NCBI GenBank assembly: GCA_016213435.1
Contig: JACRAL010000105.1
Location: forward strand, 1 to 34,063
Direction: 5' to 3'
Length of the DNA: 34,063 nt
DNA from: Bacteroidota bacterium
GTDB taxonomy: Bacteria > Bacteroidota > Bacteroidia > Palsa-948
Below, piece by piece: positions 16,071 to 23,342 of the stretch. The notes below the pieces were generated by a model that saw nothing but the letters and a program-made list of their open reading frames with translations, was not told the origin of the DNA and did not search any database. How positions within the stretch are numbered: the stretch's first letter is position 1; every line of letters starts with the position of its first letter. The position numbers were made by a program, and so were the translations under genes.

Positions 16071-17242
16071 TTTTGAATGATTAATTTTTTTACTGCTGTT
16101 CCTTGCCCGGTTTTTATTTGCAGAAAATAAATGCCGTTGAGATGGTTGCTTAAATCAATTGTTGAATTAGTGAGTTGCTGAATTGCTGATTGATACACTT
16201 TTTCTCCGCAAACATTGTAAACAGAAATTTCTCCTTTGGTGATTTTAGAGGTAAGAGTGAACTTTCCGGCTGAAGGATTGGGATAAACAGAAATATTGAT
16301 TTGATTGTTAAATTCATTAATACTGGTGCCGGCAGGGTCGTATTCCAAAAAATCTTTTTTAAAATTGTTGGTGCTGTCATACCCTGTTCCGATATATCCT
16401 TTTTTCCCGATAGAAAAGCGTGCGGCTCCGCTTCTTGCCGTTCCGCCAAAATTTATTTTCTGTGTCCATGTATCATTTGCCTGATCCCATTCCCAAAAAT
16501 CCTTGTAATTCGCGTTGTTTCCATCAGTTCCTAATCCAATATATCCCTTTGTGCCAATGGAAAATCCCACTGCGCGAAATCTTGCCACACCGCCAAAATC
16601 GGTTTTCTGCGCCCAAGTATTGTTTGCCTGATCCCATTCAAAAAAATTTCTTGTTGGTACAGCCCCTCCTCCTGTCCCCACATATCCTTTTGTTCCGATT
16701 GAAAAACAGACTGCCGCATGTCTAGCAGTGCCGATGAAATCCGTCTTCCGTGTCCATGTGTCAGTGCCAGGATCATACTCCCAAAAGTCCGAAAGGTATG
16801 TTCCATCGTACCCCATCCCGATATATCCTTTATTTCCAATGGAAAAACTAACGGCATCTCTCCTTGCACCTCCCAAAAAATTGGCTTTCTGTATCCATGC
16901 ATTCGTATTGGGATCATACTCCCAAAAATCCTGCATCAATGTGCCATTGGTTCCTGTGCCGATATATCCTTTTGTGCCTATAGAAAAACCTGATGCCTGC
17001 GCTCTTGGTGTGCCACTGAAACCGGCTTTTTGCGTCCATGTGTTTGCTGCCTGATCCCATTCCCAAAAGTCCCCTGTGTATCCGCCATCGCTGCCTGTTC
17101 CGATATACCCTTTGCTGCCAATAGAGAAAGCAACAGCATTTTGTCTTGCGGTTCCGCTAAAGTTAGATTTTTCTGTCCATGCGCCTTGTGAAAAAGAAAA
17201 GCAGGGAAGAAGAAAAAAGAATAAGAGTAATTTTGCTTTCAT
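16067..17242 (-). CDS. Six-blade kelch protein with T9SS sorting domain
   Basis: The 391-residue protein has a signal peptide (1-18, ending FSFSQG), six kelch-type repeats of about 49 residues (22-303; each with FSIGTKGYIGTG and FWEWDQANNTWTQK), and a sorting domain (316-391) with VYPNPSAGKFTL and a KKLIIQK end. A closed six-blade propeller is complete on its own, so it is likely a surface binding protein exported through T9SS. It shares its repeat type with residues 25-325 of the giant protein. It lies 13 bases after the peptidase gene and overlaps the next gene by four. A 60-base stretch of its sorting domain (16148-16207) is 58/60 identical to that of the peptidase. Confidence 0.88.
   Translation of the reverse strand: MKAKLLLFFFLLPCFSFSQGAWTEKSNFSGTARQNAVAFSIGSKGYIGTGSDGGYTGDFWEWDQAANTWTQKAGFSGTPRAQASGFSIGTKGYIGTGTNGTLMQDFWEYDPNTNAWIQKANFLGGARRDAVSFSIGNKGYIGMGYDGTYLSDFWEYDPGTDTWTRKTDFIGTARHAAVCFSIGTKGYVGTGGGAVPTRNFFEWDQANNTWAQKTDFGGVARFRAVGFSIGTKGYIGLGTDGNNANYKDFWEWDQANDTWTQKINFGGTARSGAARFSIGKKGYIGTGYDSTNNFKKDFLEYDPAGTSINEFNNQINISVYPNPSAGKFTLTSKITKGEISVYNVCGEKVYQSAIQQLTNSTIDLSNHLNGIYFLQIKTGQGTAVKKLIIQK
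16148..16207. repeat. 60-base near-identical copy, first of two
   Basis: This stretch matches 17337-17396 at 58 of 60 bases, while the flanking sorting-domain codons diverge freely. It encodes IQQLTNSTIDLS and neighbours on the minus strand. Such a sharp block suggests recent copying between the two genes or a small repeated insertion. Confidence 0.7.
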
Positions 17243-17255
17243 CGTGTTTAGGTTT

Positions 17256-18809
17256 TTATTTGTTGATGATTAGTTTTTGGGTTGCTGTGCCTTGCTCGGT
17301 TTTTATATGGATGAAATAAATCCCATTGGGCTGTGCGCTTAAATCAATTGTTGAATTAGTGAGTTGCTGAATTATTGATTGATACACTTTTTCTCCAAGG
17401 ATATTGACAATAGTAAGTTCGGATTCCTGCTCTTGAGTTTCAATGGTAAATGTTCCGGTATTTGGATTAGGATATATTTCTATATGTATGCTGTTATATA
17501 TATTTGAAACACTTACAACGCAGCCTGAGGATGTTACTAAAGAAGCATAATTGCCACTAACCCATCCGTCTTGCTGAGATAATTTGTCGGGCGAATAAAT
17601 ATGGAACCATCCGACAGGATTTTCAAAAGGAATAAACCGCTGTGGTATATTTAATGTTGATCCGCCATATAATCCTCCTAATTGAGTACTCGATGTTGAA
17701 GCCGTTTGATAAATCCACGCTGAGAGTTGATTTATTTCCATCTGACACAGGGAATTATTCTCGCTTGAATATTGAGTTCCTCCAACATTTCCCGCAATCC
17801 ATCCGGATGCGCTCCATCCTTCAATTGTTGCATTTGGTAAATGAATCTGATACCACACATCTGAACCCGATGTTACTTTTCTTGAAGCAACAAAGGCAGG
17901 TGTCTTTCCATCGCTTCTTTGCGAAGCGCTGCTTATTACGAGTGACAGCGAAGAACTCGTGCTTGGATAATCTCTGATATTTATGGATGGATTACTTTGG
18001 AGATACGTAATTTCTAAAGGAACCTGAGAGGATAAAAGCTGAACCGTGTTGTTTAAAAAAATATTGGGGTCGTGATAACCGAACCAATTTGGATGACCCG
18101 GCATATTTGTTCCGGTATTTCCCGGAGTATATCCCCATGGCGTTGTATTATCATCATTACTGGCGCTAAGTATTCCTCTGTCTTTCGCTTCAAAATGAAG
18201 ATGCGGGCCAAAACCATTGGCATCGCAAACAACTAAACTTGACCATGAAGAATAGCCGGAAGGATAAGGTCCTGCGGGTGTTCCGCAGTTGCAATTTCCG
18301 GTGAGACATTCTCGCAAATATTGTTTGTAAGAATTTCCCATAATTCCAATTACAGAACCCGAAGTAACCGTTTGTCCAACAGAGATATCAGAATAAACTG
18401 CATCCAAATGTCCGTAGAGGGTATATAATCCGAGCTGGGAATGGTAAATAATAACACATTGACCTAATCCGTGATTCATTCCGGCAGTTGGGGCATTTAC
18501 CCATGAATATGTACTCGTAGAAGAATTCCATACTCTTAAATTATTATTGCCATTACTATTAATCTCAAGTCCAAAAATTTTCACAACTATTCCTGTTGCC
18601 GCTACCTTGATGGGGGTCGAATAACTATAATTATTAATGGAATTATTGATCATATCCATTCCGGTGTGATATTTATTAGGCGAACCATTATTATAAGATG
18701 CATACCATTGAGTAGTGTTTCTGTTATCCACCGGACTAACGAAACTCTGTCCCCACCCGCTTGATGCGCGCAGAAAGAACAAAGCAGCAGTAAAGATTTT
18801 TGTTTTCAT
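17256..18809 (-). CDS. T9SS-exported M23 (LytM-type) metallopeptidase with SH3-like domains
   Basis: The 517-residue protein carries a signal peptide (MKTKIFTAALFF...), an M23 peptidase domain (about 25-220) with zinc ligands H48 and D52 in YHTGMDM, a YGHLD motif and H203/H205 in GPHLHFE, two SH3-like domains (about 270-340, NIRDYPSTSSSL; and about 365-435) and a sorting domain (about 445-517). M23 enzymes cut peptide cross-links of peptidoglycan; SH3 domains often bind the wall. Export through T9SS points to action on other cells or the environment, by inference. I chose the ATG at 18807-18809, next to the signal peptide; the ATG at 18837-18839 would lie inside the upstream palindromic operator. 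It is first in an operon with the kelch, lipocalin-like and thioredoxin genes. Confidence 0.9.
   Translation of the reverse strand: MKTKIFTAALFFLRASSGWGQSFVSPVDNRNTTQWYASYNNGSPNKYHTGMDMINNSINNYSYSTPIKVAATGIVVKIFGLEINSNGNNNLRVWNSSTSTYSWVNAPTAGMNHGLGQCVIIYHSQLGLYTLYGHLDAVYSDISVGQTVTSGSVIGIMGNSYKQYLRECLTGNCNCGTPAGPYPSGYSSWSSLVVCDANGFGPHLHFEAKDRGILSASNDDNTTPWGYTPGNTGTNMPGHPNWFGYHDPNIFLNNTVQLLSSQVPLEITYLQSNPSINIRDYPSTSSSLSLVISSASQRSDGKTPAFVASRKVTSGSDVWYQIHLPNATIEGWSASGWIAGNVGGTQYSSENNSLCQMEINQLSAWIYQTASTSSTQLGGLYGGSTLNIPQRFIPFENPVGWFHIYSPDKLSQQDGWVSGNYASLVTSSGCVVSVSNIYNSIHIEIYPNPNTGTFTIETQEQESELTIVNILGEKVYQSIIQQLTNSTIDLSAQPNGIYFIHIKTEQGTATQKLIINK
17337..17396. repeat. 60-base near-identical copy, second of two
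   Basis: Partner of 16148-16207, with two differences at adjacent positions in the middle (AT instead of GC). It lies in the sorting domain of the M23 peptidase. Confidence 0.7.
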
Positions 18810-18830
18810 CGTGTTTGATTTTTTATGACT

Positions 18831-18847
18831 GGTTGTCATTTATGACA
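18831..18847. promoter_or_regulatory. Operator-like palindrome 1 over the peptidase promoter
   Basis: GG-TTGTCATTTATGACA contains the palindrome TGTCAT-TT-ATGACA. It overlaps a minus-strand -7-like box TACCTTTG (18846-18853), so a protein bound here would block transcription of the M23 operon. A second, closely related site lies 41 bases away centre to centre. Confidence 0.6.
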
Positions 18848-18853
18848 AAGGTA
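18846..18853 (-). promoter_or_regulatory. Candidate -7 box of the peptidase operon
   Basis: The minus strand reads TACCTTTG, a full match to the Bacteroidota -7 consensus TAnnTTTG, about 37 bases upstream of the ATG at 18809. I see no good -33 box at the expected distance. The two palindromes lie on either side of it, one of them overlapping. Confidence 0.45.
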
Positions 18854-18871
18854 TGTAAAAAATAATATAGT

Positions 18872-18888
18872 GGTCATAAATGATAACC
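18872..18888. promoter_or_regulatory. Operator-like palindrome 2
   Basis: GGTCATAAATGATAACC is an inverted near-copy of palindrome 1 (two mismatches in 17) and itself contains TCAT-AA-ATGA. It lies between the regulator gene (start 18938) and the promoter box of the peptidase operon, about four helical turns from site 1. Confidence 0.6.
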
Positions 18889-18937
18889 TTATTTTTTAGG
18901 AATACTCTGACCTTGCATATTGAAAACAAAATACACT

Positions 18938-19168
18938 ATGGCACTTTCAGAGGAAAAGGATTTCCTTATTCAATTAGGAAAACAAATAGCGAAGCTGAGA
19001 AAGAAGAGAGGAATCAGCCAGATTGAATTAGGCTACAGATGCGATTTCGAAAAATCAAACATGAGGAGAATAGAAGCAGGAAGAACTAACCCGACTGCGC
19101 TTACAATTCGGAAAATCAGTAAAGCTCTTGATGTGCCATTAAAAAAGATTTTTTATTTTAAAATTTAG
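18938..19168 (+). CDS. XRE-family helix-turn-helix regulator
   Basis: The 76-residue protein is almost entirely one HTH_3/Cro-C1 domain: IGKQ-type helix 1 (LGKQIAKLRKKRG, about 13-25), ISQIELGYRCDFEKSNMRRI (26-45) as the helix-turn-helix, and GRTNPTALTIRKISKALDVP (48-67) as the last helices. It binds DNA as a dimer in all likelihood and would recognise the paired palindromes at 18831-18888. I chose the ATG at 18938; a TTG at 18920 would add six residues. It is divergent from the M23/kelch operon and the only plus-strand gene in this part of the window, so it is the obvious candidate for control of that operon and of itself. Confidence 0.88.
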   Translation: MALSEEKDFLIQLGKQIAKLRKKRGISQIELGYRCDFEKSNMRRIEAGRTNPTALTIRKISKALDVPLKKIFYFKI

Positions 19169-19189
19169 AAATAAAAGTTCCAGATTTTT

Positions 19190-19957
19190 CTATTCAAGGG
19201 TTTTGAAAGTGATTACTTTACCTATTGTCGCCCCGTTCGCATTAACTGCTGTCATTCGGAATGAATAATTAGTATTCGGGGCGAGACCTGTCAATATATA
19301 GGTCATCAGAATATCTGAAATACCCTTAAGAGCATTTTGAGTACCGACATTATTTGCATTGAACTCAAACCAAGCTGATGCAGGAGATCCGTTAGGATTA
19401 ACGGAGCCATTCAAAGCAACAGAGGTTCTTGTAATATTACTAGCAGTTAATGTATTTACTGTTGGCGTCCTAAGTTTTCCTCTTAATAATTTTTCGATTT
19501 CATCCTTATATTGATTATTTTCTTTATTAAGTTTTAAAATCTCTTCAGTCATTGATTCTGCCTGCATCTTTTTTTGTTTTATGACATTCTCTATTTCGGC
19601 ATAATAAGAAGTTGCCTTTTTCACTCTATCTAAATTGTTCTTTAAATCATTCATGCTTTCTTTTAGATTCTTTATTTCAATTTTATCATGAGTAATTATG
19701 GCATGATATCTTCCAATTGTATCTCTCAATTCAGATTTTTCATTTTCTAATCGTTTCTCCTCTATTTTAAAAAAGTCTGATTTAATGGCATAAAATGTAG
19801 AAACGATTACAACTAAAAATGTTAAAAAAGAAAAAGTGGTTTTAGGAGCACGCCATTCGCGCGCATACCAATTATATTTCAAATCGCGTATTTCACGCTT
19901 TAATTTTTCTTTCTCTAATTCTATTTTTTCTTTTTCTATATCCTTTTCTTCGCTCAT
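19190..19957 (-). CDS. Membrane-anchored coiled-coil protein with FN3-like domain
   Basis: The 255-residue protein has an acidic/basic coiled coil at the N-terminus (EKEKIELEKEKLKREIRDLK, residues 7-26), one transmembrane helix (about 42-58, FSFLTFLVVIVSTFYAI), a long coiled coil (about 65-160), and a fibronectin-III-like domain (about 166-255, NTLTASNITRTSVALNGSVN and LTGLAPNTNYSFRMTAVNAN). The N-terminus would lie in the cytoplasm and the FN3 domain outside the inner membrane. I do not know the family. It is separated from the mobilization genes upstream by a terminator at 20032-20058 and seems to be a single gene facing the regulator. Confidence 0.7.
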   Translation of the reverse strand: MSEEKDIEKEKIELEKEKLKREIRDLKYNWYAREWRAPKTTFSFLTFLVVIVSTFYAIKSDFFKIEEKRLENEKSELRDTIGRYHAIITHDKIEIKNLKESMNDLKNNLDRVKKATSYYAEIENVIKQKKMQAESMTEEILKLNKENNQYKDEIEKLLRGKLRTPTVNTLTASNITRTSVALNGSVNPNGSPASAWFEFNANNVGTQNALKGISDILMTYILTGLAPNTNYSFRMTAVNANGATIGKVITFKTLE

Positions 19958-20031
19958 TTATATCGTATTGTTCCCAGCTCAATAAAGAGACAATCAAAAC
20001 TATTAAAATATTCTTAGTCTTGTTAAAAATA

Positions 20032-20058
20032 AAAAGCACCAACTGAATTGGTGCTTTT
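20032..20058. terminator. Bidirectional terminator after the mobilization operon
   Basis: AAAAGCACCAA (20032-20042), CTGAA, TTGGTGCTTTT (20048-20058) is a perfect 11-bp stem with a 5-base loop and an A- or T-run on each side. It follows the last gene of the mobilization operon (stop at 20062). Confidence 0.75.
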
Positions 20059-20061
20059 GAC

Positions 20062-20307
20062 TTAATCTTCTTCTTGTGGCATTAGAGAATGAAAAATAAA
20101 CGTCAAGGAAATAATTAGAACGATAACTCCAAAACTTTCCATAATGAATAACACTGTTTGTCCCTTAAGTGCTATTTCAATAAGTGAAAGATAAACAGTT
20201 AGAAAACTAAATGGCTCTCCTAGGAAATATGCCAACATCCAAGACATAAGTGAGCTTGTAATCAAAAATCCTAAAAAAATAGATGTAATAATTTTTATTT
20301 TTTTCAT
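20062..20307 (-). CDS. Small two-helix membrane protein
   Basis: The 81-residue protein has two hydrophobic helices, about 6-28 (IITSIFLGFLITSSLMSWML) and about 52-74 (VLFIMESFGVIVLIISLTFI), with a short polar C-terminus. I do not recognise it. It lies 109 bases after the relaxase stop, and the gap contains the hairpin CCTCA-TATT-TGAGG (20366-20379). It may be the last gene of the mobilization operon or an independent gene. Confidence 0.55.
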   Translation of the reverse strand: MKKIKIITSIFLGFLITSSLMSWMLAYFLGEPFSFLTVYLSLIEIALKGQTVLFIMESFGVIVLIISLTFIFHSLMPQEED

Positions 20308-20349
20308 TTCTTATTTGTTTTGAAAAGTACTGAAGGGAAAAATACGATT

Positions 20350-20384
20350 GCCCCTGATTACGGGACCTCATATTTGAGGGGTGC
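20350..20384. repeat. Hairpin after the relaxase gene
   Basis: CCTCA-TATT-TGAGG (20366-20379) forms an inner stem. Alternatively GCCCCT (20350-20355) pairs with AGGGGTGC (20377-20384) with one bulge. It may be a weak terminator or part of a transfer origin; no nic-site consensus was recognised. Confidence 0.3.
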
Positions 20385-20416
20385 CATAGAATTTATAGCA
20401 TATACTCTTTATCTTG

Positions 20417-21256
20417 TCAAGCCCTTGTTTTAGCCATATTTTTCTTCCCCCCTCTCATGATTTGAATCTGTCTCTGTCTTTCCACCGTTCTATTTAATTC
20501 CACCACCTTAGCAATATTTATCTGTAGCCGGTTAAATCTGAATTTTCTGTTTTGATACAACACTCCCGTAAATTTCCCTCCCCGCTCATAAGGATTAATG
20601 CTGTTGTCTTTCAGTCTCTGCAAAAAATCTTCCATTGAGTTAGATTTTGAAAGGCACTGATCTATTTTATCCGCCAGTTCTTCTTTCAATGCTTCTCTCC
20701 CCGTTCGCAGTTTGATTTGATATTCTTTGTCAGTGATTTTCGCTTTGTCCTTCTTTTCATGCTGAACAATTGATTTACTGAGTTCGGGATATACCTGTTG
20801 CTGAAACGACTGAATATTCTTTTTTAATGTTTGAAACTGCTCCTTACTCATCCGCATCGCCTTCCCTGTTTTGTATTCCACACCGGAGGCGATTATATGA
20901 ATATGAAAATGTTCTTTATCTGTATGTGGAACAGCAAGAAAAATTCCATTGGGGTTTCTCTGCCGGATGTATTCCCTTGCCATATCTTCCATTTTCTCAA
21001 GAGAAATATTCTCTTCGTCTTTGTGAAAAGACAATATTTCATGCGTGAGCATAACGCTGTCTTTTCTTTTACGGGTTCTGTATGTTTCATTCTGCTTGAA
21101 TTGCTCCGTCCAATCATCAATAGTATTGCCTCTGAGGTTATGAGCAATAACAAAACTATTTCCTCTTTCATCAAACAGACGATCTTTATCGTGCAGCATA
21201 TAATCAAGCAGCTGTTTGAAGCTGGGTCGCTTTCTTGTTTTGATTTTAACGATCAT
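20417..21256 (-). CDS. MOB-P-like relaxase (mobilization endonuclease)
   Basis: The 279-residue protein would nick one strand at the transfer origin and stay bound to the 5' end through a tyrosine. Motif I is QLLDYMLHDK with Y19, motif II is LTHEILSFH (about 70-78), and motif III is HTDKEHFHIH (H111, D113, H116, H118, H120), the metal-binding histidine set of the Relaxase/MobP family. It is rather short, with no helicase or primase domain, and has a basic C-terminus (MRGGKKNMAKTRA). It overlaps the MobC-like gene by 11 bases. As no T4SS pore genes lie in the window it probably acts with a helper conjugative system. Confidence 0.92.
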   Translation of the reverse strand: MIVKIKTRKRPSFKQLLDYMLHDKDRLFDERGNSFVIAHNLRGNTIDDWTEQFKQNETYRTRKRKDSVMLTHEILSFHKDEENISLEKMEDMAREYIRQRNPNGIFLAVPHTDKEHFHIHIIASGVEYKTGKAMRMSKEQFQTLKKNIQSFQQQVYPELSKSIVQHEKKDKAKITDKEYQIKLRTGREALKEELADKIDQCLSKSNSMEDFLQRLKDNSINPYERGGKFTGVLYQNRKFRFNRLQINIAKVVELNRTVERQRQIQIMRGGKKNMAKTRA

Positions 21257-21734
21257 GGTTTATGGTGGCTATTATCTCAGGCGGATGACGCAGCAGTTTA
21301 TCTACTTTCATTTCTATGGCTTCGATTCTCTTTTCAATTTCCATATAGGGTAGATTTTTCCGTTGTCTTACTTCGTTTAATATCTGCGAGAGCATCTGCT
21401 CTATGCCTGATACCTGCTGCCTGTCAGGAACGAGATACACTTTATTGATATACGCCAAGGCAGATTTTTTTAGAAAAGAACTTGTAGTCATATTATGACT
21501 ACTCGCTGCCCTTTTTATTCTCTCGTATTCTCCGTTCTTTTTTGATAGTCCTATAGGAAACTCCGGTCTGTCTTTTCTCCTGTTTTGCTTGTACTGAAGA
21601 AAATATTTTTTCCAGTATTGTTTCTTGGCTTGCTTGATTTCCTCTTCAGTTCCATTTTCCAATACACCCACGGAATCAAGATACGCCCATAGGCTTGTAT
21701 TCTTCCTGATTCTATTGCGGGCTTTAGTTGTCAT
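21246..21734 (-). CDS. MobC-like relaxosome accessory protein
   Basis: The 162-residue basic protein lies directly before the relaxase, overlapping it by 11 bases, and begins 11 bases before the coupling-protein stop. The central part (YERIKRAASSHNMTTSSFLKK, about 75-95, given in part) has the ribbon-helix-helix pattern of MobC/BfmC-type accessory proteins, which bind the transfer origin and help the relaxase. A helical C-terminal segment (IEQMLSQILNEVRQRKNLP and IEAIEMKVDKLL) may provide oligomerisation. The N-terminal 60 residues are basic and helical. Family assignment rests on pattern and position. Confidence 0.7.
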   Translation of the reverse strand: MTTKARNRIRKNTSLWAYLDSVGVLENGTEEEIKQAKKQYWKKYFLQYKQNRRKDRPEFPIGLSKKNGEYERIKRAASSHNMTTSSFLKKSALAYINKVYLVPDRQQVSGIEQMLSQILNEVRQRKNLPYMEIEKRIEAIEMKVDKLLRHPPEIIATINHDR

Positions 21735-23154
21735 TAAGCTTTAAAGCGGGTAAGGTGTCAGGGAGGTAGTTAGGTAGCACCGGAGGCATTATTTCGCTAT
21801 ATAAGCGGAAAATGCGCGATTCATAATAGGGTTTCAGCCGGAGGATAACGGGCGGATGATGCCCGCAGAGGAGCAAAGCGCGGTTTAGCTTCATGGTGCG
21901 TATTTCGTCCTTTGTCATAAGCTCCCGGGTTGCTTTCCTGCCTTCTTTGTCTTTGTATTCAAATTTCCCGAGGGTTTGCTCCAGTTCGCGCGAAGTTTCC
22001 AAAGATTGTCCGGTAAAGAACATTTTTGCAAAGCAGTTTGATTTGATCGCATCCGCCTCGAATCGTCCATAATTATGAATGATCTGGGCGAAGTCCTGCA
22101 CGATGAGCATTATTCCCGCTCTGTGTTTTCTCACATTGGCGACTGCGGGCGGAAGCGTTGGTAAAATAAGTGATGCGGTTTCATCCAAAAGGAAAAACAT
22201 ATCCTGTTCATCTTCTTTCGGAAATCTTGAAAGTATATGCGAGAAAAATTGTTCTGTGAAAATACTCGTAAGCGTTGAATAATATTTCTGATCGGCAACG
22301 GAGTTTTGTATAAACAGAGCAGTTGGTTTATTCCTGAACTCCTGCATATCTATGTTGTCGGTAGATGTTACTTTTGCGATGGATTCATCAGAGAAAGTTT
22401 GTAATGCTGCTTTACAGGTAGCGACTGCTCCTGAAACTATCTTTTCATCCGCGCTCAGGAAACTTTTGTACTCGGAAAATAGATTTTCATCTGCGTGTTT
22501 GGAAAATAGTTTGTCCACCTGTTCGGGATTTCCACCCATTGCGTTTAATAATAATCTGACGTTGTATAAATTCTGAAATTGTTTGTCCTGTTTTTTCAAG
22601 AGAGTAATAAGCATGGCAAGCAGGGCGATTGCGGAGTTTGTCCAGAAAGCATCTTTGTTCCCGTCTTTACCCAATGCATTCTGCACGAGCATGCTTGATA
22701 CTTTCTGAATTTCTGAAGATGTATTCGCTCTCTGTAAAGGATTGAATCCTGAAGATGCATCGGGCTTGGAAAAATTCAGTTGTTTAATTGAATAATTTTT
22801 ATCTTTCAAATACCCTGCAGATTTATTATAGAGTTCTCCCGATGGATCGTGGATTACAAAACTGCCTTTCATGGTATAGAGGGATGGAATCAAAACGATG
22901 GAGGATTTTCCCACGCCTGTGCCTCCGACTATCAATGCGTTCTGGTATGAATTTTTCACGGATAGATTTTTATCACCCGTTAAACAGAAGCCATACTGCC
23001 TCGAAGAAAGAAGCGTTCCCTGAGAAGCGAACTCGGCTTTGTATCCTTGTTTCTTATTGGGAATTCCGGTTACAGCAACTTCAAGCAAATCAAATCCTGT
23101 TTTGATTGTGCCTTCGATTATGGAAAATGTTGTTTCAAATATTTTTTCAAGCAT
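21724..23154 (-). CDS. VirD4/TraG-like type IV coupling protein without membrane anchor
   Basis: The 476-residue ATPase has Walker A GGTGVGKS (77-84), Walker B FFLLDE (320-325) and the TraG/VirD4 features FVIHDPSGE and VANVRKHRAGIMLIVQDFAQ (residues about 340-359). Such proteins bring relaxase-bound DNA to the secretion channel. Unlike typical VirD4/TraG, no N-terminal transmembrane helices precede Walker A: residues 1-70 are amphipathic or soluble. A 46-residue membrane peptide and a multi-span membrane protein are encoded just upstream and may take over anchoring. The gene overlaps the MobC-like gene by 11 bases. The assignment as a coupling protein is sure; its membrane arrangement is inference. 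Confidence 0.9.
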   Translation of the reverse strand: MLEKIFETTFSIIEGTIKTGFDLLEVAVTGIPNKKQGYKAEFASQGTLLSSRQYGFCLTGDKNLSVKNSYQNALIVGGTGVGKSSIVLIPSLYTMKGSFVIHDPSGELYNKSAGYLKDKNYSIKQLNFSKPDASSGFNPLQRANTSSEIQKVSSMLVQNALGKDGNKDAFWTNSAIALLAMLITLLKKQDKQFQNLYNVRLLLNAMGGNPEQVDKLFSKHADENLFSEYKSFLSADEKIVSGAVATCKAALQTFSDESIAKVTSTDNIDMQEFRNKPTALFIQNSVADQKYYSTLTSIFTEQFFSHILSRFPKEDEQDMFFLLDETASLILPTLPPAVANVRKHRAGIMLIVQDFAQIIHNYGRFEADAIKSNCFAKMFFTGQSLETSRELEQTLGKFEYKDKEGRKATRELMTKDEIRTMKLNRALLLCGHHPPVILRLKPYYESRIFRLYSEIMPPVLPNYLPDTLPALKLNDN

Positions 23155-23166
23155 GGGTATTATTTA

Positions 23167-23307
23167 TTATTTGATAGTGTCTTTCAGAAAATCATTGATC
23201 TGTTTAAGGATTATTTCCGCCAGCTTGCTTATCCCGTAAATGCACAGCAGAAATGCCTTCCAGATTATCTTGGCGATCCCTGTAATAAGTGTCTCTATGA
23301 GTTCCAT
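23167..23307 (-). CDS. Tiny membrane peptide before the coupling protein
   Basis: The 46-residue product (MELIETLITGIAKIIWKAFL...) is almost wholly one hydrophobic/amphipathic helix with a charged end (NDFLKDTIK). I chose the internal ATG at 23307 because the longer frame would run 55 bases into the upstream gene, and the stretch after that ATG is the only membrane-like part. It ends 12 bases before the coupling protein ATG. A role as a membrane anchor or partner of the anchor-less coupling protein is suggested by position only. Confidence 0.5.
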   Translation of the reverse strand: MELIETLITGIAKIIWKAFLLCIYGISKLAEIILKQINDFLKDTIK

Positions 23308-23342
23308 CGGTATTTGGTTTTGGTTCGTGTTGTTTGTTGTCC

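Noticed and set aside
20831-21448. 205-codon plus-strand frame
   Set aside because: It is the shadow of the relaxase and MobC-like genes, whose motifs are clear on the minus strand.
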